This document shows positions 10,263 to 21,919 of a stretch of DNA of 64,000 nt, one piece after another. Where the stretch lies: the NCBI GenBank assembly GCA_022836615.1, contig MU405357.1:30251-94250 (forward strand), in the 5' to 3' direction. Under the pieces are notes generated by a model. That model worked only from the letters and a program-made list of their open reading frames with translations, did no database searches and was not told the origin of the DNA. Source of the DNA: Annulohypoxylon bovei var. microspora (lineage: Eukaryota > Ascomycota > Sordariomycetes > Xylariales > Hypoxylaceae). A program made the position numbers and the translations under genes. Each line of letters begins with the position of its first letter. Positions within the stretch are counted from its first letter, which is position 1.

Positions 10263-11727
10263 AAGCAATAATGGTTCTCGTTATCTGTTGAACTTGTAAT
10301 TTCTCGATTCAAACCTTGGCAAGCCAAGGCCTCTTATACCACAGATGTCGAACATTGAGATCATAGAACTTCGCTTAGGGTTCATATTCGTCGTATCGAG
10401 ACTGGCCGAGGTCCTATAGATAATCACAGCGGTCTAACTTGTTTAGCAACATAATCTCGTTACGCCAACTGTGACGTCGAAGTAAGCTTTGACTACCTAT
10501 ACAGCCGCACAGGGCTGATGAATGAGATGCAGGGTTTAGCCGTACAATCGTCGAATAAACATGGGATGTCTATTATAAGATAATATTAGATTTAAGACTA
10601 CAGGCAATTTCATTGGCTCTGTAGTGCGGACGGTCTAGAAGGATCGTTTGCAATGCCCACAGCGGAGGCCTAAGTGATCGACATAAGACCGGGATGATCT
10701 GCGGAACAGCCCTATACACAGCCGACCTACCACCCATCGAATAGGACTATGACCGATAACCGAAAAGCCGCATCGTTACGATAGCCGTTACAATCAATCC
10801 CTTGGAAGGAGCACTATTACTAGAAGTTATAGGTATTACTTAGCACAACTGAGAGATTATGTACCTACTTTAGCATTAGTAGGGGATACTAATGTAGCTG
10901 TAGGCACGCAAGTAAAGGAGAGAAAAAAGCAAGATTGTATCAAAACATTGCCACTTATCTCCAGTGTTCTAGGTATTTACGAACTGAGAAGCGAAAAGAT
11001 CTCTGTAAGCGTTAGTGCGAAAAACTGTAGAGTTATAAGGAGGAATCATTAAGTTCTTGTATTTAGTCAGGGGTCGTTGCCAACCTTCGCACCAGGCAGC
11101 CTTGAACGTTTTCTCCTGGAGCAGGTGACTCGCCGTCACCTCACAACACGTTCATACACGACAGCAAGGGCCTCATCATAGAATAGTAGTAGAAGAATTC
11201 AATCACCGCCCTCGGGAAACTTACATATACATACTTGGGTTACCTCCCACCAAATTGTCTTTCCTTTCTCTTTCCTCCTCATACGCCCACCCATACACAG
11301 CGGGAATACGGAATATTTTGGCCATCCGCCTTTGATTTTCTTCTCAGATGGTCAAGTGTTGGATATTTTTCCACTTCTTTTCCTTCTCTTTCTCTTTTGT
11401 CTCTCCCTCCCCTTACCCCTCCGGGATTCTCCTGTCTTGTCATATTGCTGTACGGTTGGGCTGAGCGGTCCAATTTCTGGAACCGAAACACCCCTTCGGT
11501 GATTTAAACTAGGTACTTTTCATTAGGCTCCTATCCTAGCGTCAGGACCCGAGGAAAAGATCGCTAGCTGTGCAAGGTCTGCTGTGCTTTCTATCCCGAG
11601 CCCGATCAACCGGTGTCCAGTACCATCATCTTCCATTGGGTTGGCATCGGATGTGATTTACATCTCATTCATTCATTCATACATTTTTTTGTTCATATAC
11701 ACGCCCTCCCCGTCTCAGCCACCAGCT
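10263..11727. other. 1.46-kb intergenic spacer
   Basis: Contains the 5' flank of the GH18 gene, a long pyrimidine-rich (CT) tract at about 11250-11420 and a short ATTC microsatellite near 11665-11683. The ORFs crossing it lack codon bias and homology signals, so no gene is called. Confidence 0.4.
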
Positions 11728-13230
11728 CTACAATTTCGAAAACACAGACGGCACGGCCCCGCCCATTTCGACCAGCGTGCTCTTATTCCTAATCCACGCC
11801 TCGAGTCCCTTCCTGCCGTTCTCCACGCCGACACCGCTCTGCTTCCAGCCGCCGACCGCCATCTCCGCCGGGCTCTCGCCCCAGGTGTTGATCCAAGTAA
11901 TACCGGCCTCGAGCTTCGCGATCACGCCGTGGCACAGGTCGATGTCGCGGCCCACTACACCAGCCGCCAGCCCGAGCTCGGTCGCGTTGGCGCGCTGGAC
12001 AGCCTCGTCGACCGTGTCGTACGGCAGGATCGTCATGACGGGGCCGAAAATCTCCTCCCGCACGATCTTCATGTCGTCCGTGCAGTCGGTGAAGATGGTC
12101 GGCTGGACCCAGTAGCCCTGCTCCAGCTCCGCGGACAGGCCGGCGGGAGGCTCCGGCCCGCCGCACAGTAGCGTCGCCTTGTCCCCCTCGACGCCATGGC
12201 GCACGTACTGGACCACCTTCGCGTGGTGGGCCTTGCTGCTCAGCGGCCCGAAGTTGGTATCGGGATTGAACAAGTCGCCTGGGCGGACGAACTTGACCTT
12301 CTCTACAAGCGCGGCCTCGAACGCCGCCTTCATCGCGCGCGGGACGAACACGCGCGTGCCGTTCGTGCAGACCTGGCCGGTGCTGAAGAAGTTCGCCATC
12401 ATGGCGACGTCGGCGGCCTGCTCGACGGGCGCGTCGGGCAGCACGACGAGCGGGCTCTTGCCGCCGAGCTCCATGGTGACGTACTTCATCTCGGCGGCGG
12501 CGGCGCCCGCGACCTTCTTGCCGGTGCTGACCTGGCCGGTGAAGCTGACCTTCGCGATGGCGGGGTGCCTCGTCAGGTGGGCGCCGACGTCGCCGGCGCC
12601 GTACACGACGCTGAACACGCCGTCCGGGATGCCCGCCTGCCTGTAGATGTCCGCGAGGAACTCGGCGTGCAGCGGCGTGAACTCGCTCGGCTTGTAGACC
12701 ATGCAGTTGCCGGCGGCCAGGCACGGCGCGGACTTCCACAGCGCGATCTGGATGGGGTAGTTCCAGGCGCCGATGCCCGCGCACACGCCCAGCGGGTCCT
12801 TAGACGTGTACACCGAGGCCGTGGGCCGCAGGCGGAAGGACTCGCCGTTGAGCCCGCCGCTGGCTACCAGGCTGGCGAAGTACTCGAGGACATCTGCGCC
12901 GGTGACGATGTCCACCGTCGACGTCTCCGAGAACGGCTTCCCTGTGTCGAGTGTTTCGACGCGGGCGAGCGCATCGTTGTGGTCGCGCAAAAGAGAGACG
13001 GCCTTCTGGAGGATGCGCGCCCGTTCTATGGGCGGCGTGCTGGACCAGGCCGGAAAAGCGGCCTGCGCCGATTGAATCGCGGCATCGACTGATTTTGTTG
13101 ACGAGTTATTTATCTTGCAGATGGGTTTCCCGTTCGATGGGTCGATGGATTCGTAACTACCGGACGACTCTGCCGAAGGTTGTGGTTTGCCTGCGTAGAA
13201 CGTGTGGCGGTCTACGTCTCTGAACCCCAT
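11728..13230 (-). CDS. badA: Betaine-aldehyde dehydrogenase (ALDH superfamily)
   Basis: Single exon, 500 residues. Oxidises betaine aldehyde to glycine betaine with NAD(P)+. The Rossmann/ALDH core is complete: GAWNYPIQIALWKSAPCLAAG near residues 155-175, KPSEFTP, the SFTGQVSTGKKV loop, the general base in MELGGKSP (Glu254) and the nucleophile in GQVCTNGTR (Cys288). A C-terminal EEIFGPVMTILPYD and the GITWINTWGESPAEMAVGGWKQSG block resemble BADH enzymes rather than generic ALDHs. No targeting signal. Divergent from a choline oxidase gene (1,150-bp spacer), which supplies its substrate. The gene is markedly GC-rich, producing long false ORFs on both strands. Similar choline oxidase/BADH pairs are known in Aspergillus; the symbol follows that usage. 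Confidence 0.93.
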   Translation of the reverse strand: MGFRDVDRHTFYAGKPQPSAESSGSYESIDPSNGKPICKINNSSTKSVDAAIQSAQAAFPAWSSTPPIERARILQKAVSLLRDHNDALARVETLDTGKPFSETSTVDIVTGADVLEYFASLVASGGLNGESFRLRPTASVYTSKDPLGVCAGIGAWNYPIQIALWKSAPCLAAGNCMVYKPSEFTPLHAEFLADIYRQAGIPDGVFSVVYGAGDVGAHLTRHPAIAKVSFTGQVSTGKKVAGAAAAEMKYVTMELGGKSPLVVLPDAPVEQAADVAMMANFFSTGQVCTNGTRVFVPRAMKAAFEAALVEKVKFVRPGDLFNPDTNFGPLSSKAHHAKVVQYVRHGVEGDKATLLCGGPEPPAGLSAELEQGYWVQPTIFTDCTDDMKIVREEIFGPVMTILPYDTVDEAVQRANATELGLAAGVVGRDIDLCHGVIAKLEAGITWINTWGESPAEMAVGGWKQSGVGVENGRKGLEAWIRNKSTLVEMGGAVPSVFSKL

Positions 13231-14380
13231 GATGCCGATATCGATGGAGAGTGATTCGTTCAGTCACACTCCGAAAGCCCTGATAATAAACAAAAGATAG
13301 TGGCTGCTGGCTGTAAGCACTATTCTTTGCCTTTCCTACCGAGGCGTCTTCTTTCGTTATCGACTAGACTATGTACGAGGCTGGCTATGAATGGCTCCTC
13401 GTTTGGCACGCCGTATAATAGTCTTATCTTTAACAGGGAGGCCCTTGTTACGAACTATCGCCAAAGTGGAATACGCTAAGGAAAAATTTGATGCCTTTAG
13501 AACTTTAGACTCGATTTCCCGTACTGCTAGCCGTGTTACCAGGACATGAAACACGAATTTCGGTCGCGGAGAATCGATTAGTTCGGACCGGATTGGTTAT
13601 GTAACGTCATTCCAAGTCGAAGCGGAGAAGCGGTATTGGCACCCTGCGGCTCTCTGACCCCGCCCGATTGGTGAGACTGAGGTTTAGATGGGGTTGTTAG
13701 TGGCTGATCCCGAGATTGATACTGAGTTTCCGGAGGAGCTCGGGCTCGCGGCGGCTTAACTCCTTTGGTTTCTAGCGTGGATTACGTCTTCAGCTATGGA
13801 GACAAAGGAAGATTTCTTTCGAGATAAGAAAGTTCGATGGTGGCGAGCTCCGTGGTGGTATGTATGTAGACAAGCTGCCACAATGGCCTCAAGGGTCTTT
13901 AAGAAGAATGCCCTTGCATTAGCTACATCTAGGTAAGGTAAGCATGGGCTAGGGCAGCATGGGGAACTGAAAACAGGAAAGATGGCTAGGAATTATTAAG
14001 AAGTTTATCTTTTCCCAACCCAGAATGGGATCAGCCACCGATAGACTAGTACTCCCCACGCGTTTCTGGCTCATGACGAGTCAGGCCATTCACCGCTCAG
14101 CCCACAGGATTTCTTCTGCATGTACAGGGACTCGACCTCTTTGCTGGCCAATTATGGATGATAAGAGTTCCATACTAAAAAGACTTACAGCGCAAGACCG
14201 AGTCCCGACCCGTCTTGGCAAGTTTGTTCTTCGTACACCCCGAACGCCCCCGAAAGATTCTGTGAGATTAATAAACCAGTGACTGCCTCGCAATTGGAGC
14301 GTTCGAGACCTGCAGCTCAGACATACATCCCTTGCTGATCTTCGACTGTTTCTAGACGAACTGACTGCCGCGAGATCAAG
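13231..14380. promoter_or_regulatory. Shared 5' region of the divergent betaine pathway genes
   Basis: 1,150 bp between the BADH and choline oxidase start codons. Both promoters must lie here, a layout that fits co-regulation by choline availability. No specific operator is recognised and no credible gene is present. Confidence 0.5.
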
Positions 14381-16098
14381 ATGACTACTACCCAGCTCCC
14401 GATATCAGATTCTGATAAGTATGATTATGTGGTCATTGGCGGAGGCACGGCTGGCTGTGTCGTCGCCGCAAGGCTGGCGGAGTATCTCCCGAACAAAAAG
14501 GTCCTCCTCATCGAAGCTGGCCCTAGCGACTTTATGGACGACCGCGTCCTCGACCTGAAGCAGTGGCTGAATTTGCTAGGTGGTGAGCTAGACTATGACT
14601 ATGGTACCACCGAGCAGCCTATGGGTAAGTCTGACACCCCGCATCTGAATCTGATAGTCTCATCTTACCGTAATATACAGGCAACTCTTTTATCAGACAT
14701 TCGAGGGCAAAGGTGTTGGGAGGTTGCTCCTCACACAACACTTTGATCTCTTTCAGGCCATTCAGGTATGACATGGACATATGGCAGTCATTGGGAGCAC
14801 GTGGCTGGACCTTTCCTGTATTCATGAAGGCGCTGGATAAATTGAAAAATACCATTCAACCAGTCCATGAGAAACATCGCAATCAATTGTGCAAAGATTG
14901 GGTCAACTCGTGCAGCTCGGCGCTTGATATTCCGGTGATCGACGACTTCAACAAGCAAATAGCGCAAACCGGGTCTTTGAAGCCTGGCGTTGGGTTCTTC
15001 TCAGTGAGCTATAATCCGGATGATGGAAGACGATCTAGCGCATCTGTTGCGTACATTCACCCGATCCTGAGGGGCGAGGAGAAGCGACCAAACCTGACAA
15101 TTCTGACTGACGCTTGGGTGTCAAAAATCAACGTCGGCGGCGATGTCGTAGACAGTATCAGCATAACATTGAAAGATGGTTCTTCGCGTGCCGTCAAGGC
15201 GAAGAGCGAGATAATACTGAGCGCTGGAGCCGTAGACACGCCTAGGCTTATGATGCTCTCAGGGCTTGGACCTAAGAAGCAACTGTCAGACCTCGGCATC
15301 CCCGTTGTCCGCGACATTGCGGGAGTCGGCGAGAATTTGCAAGATCATCCCGAAAGCATTATCATGTGGGAGCTGAAACAGCCCGTCCCACCAAACCAGA
15401 CGACTATGGACTCTGACGCAGGAATCTTCTTGCGTCGCGAGGCGCCGGGGGCCGGTTCTAAGAAATCAGCCGCAAACCCGCAAGGTCTTTCTGATGGAGA
15501 CGATATCGATGTTATGATGCACTGCTACCAAATTCCATTCACACTAAACACTCTTCGACTGGGATACCCCGATATTCCGGACGGATACGCTTTCTGTATG
15601 ACACCAAATATCCCGCGGCCGCGCTCCCGAGGTCGACTCTACCTTACTTCGGCGGATCCGAATGTCAAGCCGGCCCTCGACTTCCGATATTTCACGGATC
15701 CCGAAGGATACGACGCAGCCACGTTGGTATTTGGCATGCGCGCGGCACGCAAGGTTGCCGAGCAGGCGCCATTCAAGGACTGGATCAAGAAGGAGGTTGC
15801 CCCCGGACCGAAGGTTCAGTCCGATGAGGACTTGAGCTACTATGCGCGAAAGGCAGCGCATACCGTCTACCACCCATGTGGAACGACGAAGATGGGCGAT
15901 ACCACTAAAGACGAGCTGGCAGTGGTCGACGAGAAGCTAAAGGTTAAGGGGTTCAAGAACCTACGCATTGTGGATGCAGGTGTATTCCCAACTATTCCTA
16001 CCATTAACCCTATGTTAACGGTGTTGGGTGTTGCTGAGAGAGCCGCCGAGTTGATCGCCCTGGAGGATGAATCTCTGCAGAAGAAAGCTAGGCTATGA
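14381..16098 (+). CDS. choA: Choline oxidase-type GMC flavoprotein
   Basis: Exons 14381-14624 and 14681-16098 (56-bp intron, G|GTAAGT ... ACAG) give 553 residues. A GMC oxidoreductase: dinucleotide-binding YDYVVIGGGTAGCVVAARL at the N-terminus, LLIEAGP, GMC signature VLGGCSSHNTLISF, second signature GAVDTPRLMMLSGLGP. Active-site His479 lies in YHPCGTTKMG and Asn524 in TINPML. His100 in SSHN matches the histidine that covalently holds FAD in bacterial choline oxidase; choline dehydrogenases (BetA) lack it, so oxidase chemistry (choline to betaine aldehyde, then betaine, with O2) is favoured. No signal peptide or peroxisomal SKL; it ends KKARL, which resembles a weak PTS1-like tripeptide ARL, giving possible peroxisomal import (uncertain). 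Divergent from BADH. Confidence 0.93.
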
Positions 16099-16581
16099 TT
16101 GGGTTGGCAATGTTCTTTATGTACAAATGGAATCTATTCATGTCTTGATGAGGCTCAATGGCGCATGTTACATATGAAGTTAGCCGCTGAATTTGGTGTA
16201 GAGTTACAGATGCCATTATCGACTATACTATAACACATTAGGTGTAACGAATAGTGTATATATAACAAGAATAAATGTCGAGATATATGAATATTTTCTA
16301 AGGTTTCGTGTGAGTCTAAAGGTTCTAATACCATAGAAGATAGTAGGTAGGCAGTTATATGTAAACTTGAGAATTGGAATGGTGACAATTCAAGGTTTCC
16401 AATGTTTGACAACTGCTGACCTAAGCTAAGACACTGTGGCTGAAAGGCGGTCAACGTGGTTACAGCCACACAAACGCCACATATTCTGGCAGAATCCCCT
16501 CCAAGTCCAATTTTTCTCTCTAAAAAATTCAAGTCGGCAATTCTTTCGAAAGTAAATAGCAACCAAAAATCGCAAATCGCA
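16099..16581. other. Intergenic, choline oxidase 3' flank and DBP4 5' flank
   Basis: AT-rich 483-bp spacer with nothing recognised apart from being the likely DBP4 promoter. Confidence 0.35.
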
Positions 16582-19063
16582 ATGCCTTCTGTCGCTCGTC
16601 CAGGCAGTCGTGCGCCGCAAAAGAAGCAGAAACAAAAAGAAAACCCAAAGTCACTCAAGAGAAAAAGGGATCAAGGCGATCTTCAGAAACTGCAAAGTGC
16701 AGTCGACGAGCTTGTAAGTCGCATTTCCTTGGACCTGAAAGTGTTGTAAGGGAACTTTGAAAGCTGACAAGCCCTTTTTCTAGGACCCAAAGTCTGAAAA
16801 CACTACTAAATTCTCGGAATTACCTCTCTCGAAGCCTACCGCTACCGGTCTCGAGTCATCACATTTTGAAAACCTAACCGATGTCCAGGCTCGAGCAATC
16901 CCCCTTGGTTTGAAGGGCCGCGATATTCTCGGCGCTGCGAAGACAGGTTCCGGAAAGACCCTCGCTTTTCTCGTCCCCGTGCTCGAGAAGTTATACCGCG
17001 CGCAATGGACCGAATACGATGGCTTGGGAGCTTTGATCATTTCGCCTACGCGAGAACTTGCCGTGCAGATCTTTAATGTGTTACGCAAAATCGGAAGGTA
17101 TCACACATTCTCCGCTGGCTTGGTAATTGGAGGCAAGGGTCTGCGCGAGGAAGCAGAAAGGCTAGGGAGAATGAATATCCTCGTTTGTACCCCTGGTCGA
17201 ATGTTACAGCATCTCGACCAGACGGCCGGATTCGACGTCGACAATTTACAAATTCTAGTCCTAGATGAAGCCGACCGAATAATGGATATGGGTTTCCAAT
17301 CAGCCGTGGATGCGCTTGTCGAACATCTTCCTAAGTCGCGACAGACCATGCTCTTTAGCGCTACGCAAAGCAAAAAGGTTTCCGATCTAGCCAGACTAAG
17401 CTTGAAAGAACCCGAATATGTCGCTGTTCACGAAGCCGCTGCCTCTGCGACCCCGGCAAAGTTAACGCAACACTACCTCGTTACACCCCTGGCAGATAAG
17501 ATGGAGACTTTATACGGATTCATCAAGGCTAATCTGAAGAGTAAAATGGTAGTATTTTTATCTTCAGGGAAGCAAGTCCGTTTCGTGTATGAGAGTTTCC
17601 GTCATTTACAGCCTGGTATTCCACTTCTACATCTACATGGCCGACAAAAGCAATTGGCGCGGATGGAAATCACAAGAAGATTTACGTCAGCTCAACACTC
17701 CTGCCTCTTTGCTACGGATGTGGTAGCGCGTGGTGTGGACTTCCCCGCGGTAGACTGGGTAGTGCAGATGGATTGTCCCGAGGATACCGATACCTACATT
17801 CACCGAGTTGGGCGCACAGCGCGTTACGAGAGGGAAGGCAAGGCGGTGTTATTCCTAGATCCGAGTGAGGAGGCAGGGATGCTCAAGCGGCTGGAACAGC
17901 GGAAAGTACCGATACATAAGGTCAATGTGCGAGAAAAGAAAAAGCAAACCATCCAGAACCAGATCCAGGACATGTGCTTCAAGAACCCAGATCTCAAGTA
18001 CCTAGGTCAAACGGCATTTGTCAGTTATACTCGGTCTATTCACCTGCAGAAAGATAAGGAGATCTTCAACTTAAAGAAGTTGGACTTGGATGCATACGCT
18101 GCCAGCCTGGGTCTGCCTGGCGCGCCTCAAATCCGATACCAGAAGGGTGAGGATGTGAAGAAGTTGAAGAATGCGCCTCGCGCTGGGCTGTCAAGCGACT
18201 CAGAATCCGAATTCGACGAGGATAAGGCAAAGCGAAAGAAGAAGGGTGAAGTCCGCACAAAATACGATCGCATGTTTGAAAGGACGAACCAAGACGTGTT
18301 AACAAGCCATTATACCAAGATGATCGGCGATGGGGAACAAGGTGCAAATGATGACGAAGACGAAGATGATTTCCTCTCGGTTAAACGAGTACTTCAAGGC
18401 GATGACCTCGATGGTGCTAACGAAGAGAATGGGCTGGCGCCGGGAACCAAGATCATTGAAGGACTCGGCGGTGAAGAGCCATTCGTGGTGGATTCTAAAC
18501 GACGAGAAAAGTTACTCAAGTCTAAGAAGAAGATGCTCAAATTTAAGGGCAAGGGTGACAAGATTGTGTTTGACGATGATGGAATAGCCCATCATCCATA
18601 CAGAATCAAGGACGAAGATGACTTCATGCAGGATGGATCTGCAGAGGCTCAACGACAGAAGTTCGTTGAAGACGAAGCGGTTCGGGTTAAGGAGGCTGAT
18701 ATCGACGATAAACAGCTTGCCAAGGATAGACGGCGGGAGAAGAAAGAAAAACGGAAGGCCCGGGAAGCGATGGAAAATGACGAGGCGATGGGTGGTATGC
18801 CGAGCCTCTCAGCACCTAAAGATGGGGAGGACCCCTTGGCTCTTATGGCATCTCTGCCAATTGCAGGAAAAGAGGGCGAGAGCGATGCGGAAGAAGAGAG
18901 ACGTCCGACGAAGAAAGCGAAGAAGTGGTTCCAGGACGACTCGGAGGACGAGGGACAGAAGGCCAAGAATAAGAAAGGCAAAGGAAAGATCATCGAAGTC
19001 GCTGAAGCACCAGATACCCTGGAGGATTATGAGGCGTTGGCTACCGGTTTGCTCGACGATTGA
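16582..19063 (+). CDS. DBP4: ATP-dependent RNA helicase DBP4 (DDX10 family), ribosome biogenesis
   Basis: Exons 16582-16713 and 16784-19063 (70-bp intron, GTAAGT...CTAG, phase 0) give 803 residues, as expected for DBP4. A basic N-terminal tail is followed by the Q-motif region, motif [11 protein letters not shown] (about residue 95), motif Ia PTRELA, motif [11 protein letters not shown] (about 205), motif III SAT, and motifs [15 protein letters not shown] and HRVGRTAR. The sequence [16 protein letters not shown] just after motif I is typical of DBP4 rather than other DEAD-box proteins. The C-terminal third is highly charged, with Lys/Glu-rich stretches, as in nucleolar helicases. Known role: release of U14 snoRNA and 18S rRNA processing in the nucleolus. 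Start chosen at the first ATG of the basic exon. Confidence 0.95.
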
Positions 19064-19897
19064 AATATCTAGGTCTCGATTAATATATTGCAAGATAATG
19101 TAATTGTCCAATGATATCCACTAGTGAGTTGTAGAGTGGTATACATGCATTCCGCATTAGGCATCAAAATAACCTTCCGAGCTGTTCAAGGTTTATCCCA
19201 CGAAGTTGCTTCCGATAGAGTTACGTTTCCTATTATTTGGTACGATATGTAGGTACACATGAGGGAGGTGGGCAGTAACTTGGCACACTGGACCCTTAAA
19301 GGCCTATGGAACTTCTGTAAAGGCCGAGTGGGTTTGATTCCAATAGCTTCTATGGTTTCTATGTATGTATGACTACATCACAGCCTAAGCCTCAATGTTC
19401 GAATAAGGGCCACAGGGAGGAGTTCGGTACCTATCGATAAGCGTAAAGGACCGAAGTTTTTGAACCATTCGCCATTTGGACCCTGCGACCCCTCTAAACC
19501 CCTCCATCCTTCCAACGATGGCAGAGCTGACAAGGGTATCGTACCTAATAGACCCATAAATATCTTGGTCTTACTGTAAGGCGCAAAAATAACGTCGTAT
19601 TTAATCCTCAACATCTAAGCCTCTCTAGCTTGCGACCGCGACAACAAGGTCCACCTTACTCATATAAGTCGTTCGACGATAAATTACTGCTTCATATATC
19701 GCCTCGGTCCTACGCCACATCGACCACCGTCTCCTGAACCACAGGGCATGGCAACCGGCGTCCCTTGAACAAACTCCGTCATCGGCGTCCCACTGGACGC
19801 AAACGTACAACCTGACCGACAAACACGGAAACTTACAGACTAGAGATATAGACTTATATAGACCAAGAAAGAAACGACAAGAATAATCGGATACAAC
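19064..19897. other. Intergenic, DBP4 to FAD1
   Basis: 834 bp. The final ~100 bp are presumably the FAD1 5' UTR and promoter. No gene or repeat is supported. Confidence 0.35.
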
Positions 19898-20973
19898 ATG
19901 TCTGGCCCTCAGAACGGGTCGGTCCCGCCTCGTACGAACGGCACCGGGCCCAGAGAGTTGGAGACGTTATGTCGCGACATGAAGACCAAAGTCGACACCT
20001 TCCTCGACACGCCGACGGAAGACGAGGTCCTCAACTCCGTAAAGAACCAGATAATAGTAGCCAGAGGAGTTATAGAAGAGGCCGTGCGCCGGTATAGGTG
20101 CGGTATATCCCGTTTCTTTCTTCCCACCTCCAATTCCCTCAGAATCGTACACGATATACGATATATGTTTCTTAGTCACACAATGGATACACCACACCGC
20201 ATACCCAAACAATACCTCGAAGCAAACTAACCACGCACAACCCGACAGACCAGAAGAACTCACCCTCTCGTACAACGGCGGCAAAGACTGCCTCGTCCTG
20301 CTAATCCTGATCCTGGCCTCGCTGCCCGCATCCGCGTCCCTACAATCCGCAGAATCGACTTCCTCGTCGCTGACCTCGCCGCCGCCGCCCTTCCCGCGGA
20401 GCGTGCAGGCGCTGTACATCCGGCCGCACCTGCCGTTCGCGGAGGTGGATGAGTTCGTGGCGGCGACGACGGCGGCGTACTGTCTGGACCTGACGACGTC
20501 GACGAACCAGGCGATGAAGCCCGCGCTGACGGCGTACCTGCGCGAGCGCCCCGACGTCAAGGCCGTGTTCGTCGGCACGCGTCGCACCGACCCGCACGGC
20601 GCCGCGCTGTCTTTCTTCGACGAGACCGATGCCGATTGGCCGCGCTTCATGCGCGTGCACCCCGTCATCGACTGGCATTACCGCGAGGTGTGGGGTGTGA
20701 GTTTTCCTCGTTTCAAACCCGTCGATTCGGTCTGGCGTGGCGGGTGAAGAGTTGTGCTGACATAGGTTTTTTTTTTTGTGTTAGTTCATACGCGCCCTGG
20801 GCATCCCCTACTGCCCGCTCTACGACATGGGCTACACGTCGCTTGGCGGCATCGACGACACGCACCCGAACCCGGCGCTCAAGGAGTCCGGGGGCAAGGC
20901 CGACGGCCAGGAGTTCCGGCCCGCGTACGAGTTGACGGAGGACAGGGAGGAGCGACTGGGTAGAGATCGGTAG
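19898..20973 (+). CDS. FAD1: FAD synthetase (FMN adenylyltransferase), PAPS-reductase fold
   Basis: Exons 19898-20097, 20249-20696 and 20785-20973 give 278 residues (yeast Fad1 is 306). Introns are 151 bp (ends ACTAAC...CGACAG) and 88 bp (GTGAGT, then a run of T before TTAG). The PP-loop is LSYNGGKDCLVLL, directly after the first intron. The PAPS-reductase-like core continues with VFVGTRRTDPHG, PVIDWHYREVW and, across intron 2, FIRALGIPYCPLYDMGYTSLGG with THPNPAL, all diagnostic of eukaryotic FMN adenylyltransferase. It converts FMN and ATP to FAD and pyrophosphate. Exons 2 and 3 are much more GC-rich than exon 1. It is functionally upstream of the flavoproteins in this window only in a general metabolic sense. 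Confidence 0.93.
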
Positions 20974-21919
20974 TGCTCCGCGTCTTTCTCTTGGGAATTG
21001 AGCAAGCGTAAACTATAGAGCGGTTCTCAGCGGGTTCCGTTGTGGCGGGTCGAAGATGGCGGACTGCGTCTATGAGGGTCTCGATGAGGATGAGGATGAT
21101 GGTAAGCATTGGCGGGCTATGGACATAATGGGGGCATTAGGGTGGAATACCAATAACTTCTTACATCGCAGAGATGTTCAAATCCCAACTCACCACCGAG
21201 GAGGGTTAGATAGAAAGAAAGGCTTGGTGGCCTTAGGGTACCTAGTAGATATCTTTTCCTTGCCTTGCTGGGGCGATCTCGAATAGACATTATCATGGAA
21301 GTCAACGCCGAGTTTAAATGCTATCTAATGATTACGGATGTGATCTGGATTACTTACACACATGCCTACGGTCAAACTTTGCACTGACCGATATAAGGGA
21401 CTTGAGATAAGCCTACGCCGTTCGGTATTAAGCTATGGACACCTAGGCAAGCAAACAAAGCGGGCGTGGTTCATGTCCGATCAGAAGAAAAAAATGCGTG
21501 GAATTCAGCTTTAACTAAGACTGTACCATCGAGAATTTGGTATCATCCATCCATCCACCGGCCGGTCAGTCAATCAAATGTACAACTCCTCCAACTCCGC
21601 CAAAGGTTCTAAGAACCAATCGATACCAAAACTCCTAAGCTTGCCTCGCTGATTATCAGTTGGCTGCTATTACAACTACCACTACAACCCATGTATGGGG
21701 GTAGCTAACCAACCTGTCCGCCTCTCTTTGTACTCTACTCTACTCTGTTTATACTATGCTACCTCACTATTCCCCTTCTATTAACGCATTAACGTGTTAC
21801 CGTCTACGTCACCCTTCATTGCCTACGGCACGTCGAAGAACCACTGGAGTCCATTTGTGGCGCTATGGCCCATATCTTAATCCCTTGCATACTACCTAGT
21901 ATACTACTCGTCTCGTCGT
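20974..21919. other. Intergenic between convergent FAD1 and SUN genes
   Basis: 946 bp of converging 3' flanks. Short TCTAC-like repeats near 21730-21750; nothing else recognised. Confidence 0.35.

Noticed and set aside
11235..11507. Short ORFs over the CT-rich tract
   Set aside because: Composition reflects the pyrimidine tract, not a protein.
11789..12784. 331-residue minus-strand and 298-residue plus-strand ORFs (12196-13092) inside the BADH gene
   Set aside because: Arg/Ala-rich translations typical of shadow frames of a GC3-rich gene; the BADH frame has all ALDH motifs.
20340..20678. Minus-strand ORFs overlapping FAD1 exon 2 (112 and 233 residues)
   Set aside because: Arg-rich shadows of GC-rich FAD1 coding sequence; no domain.
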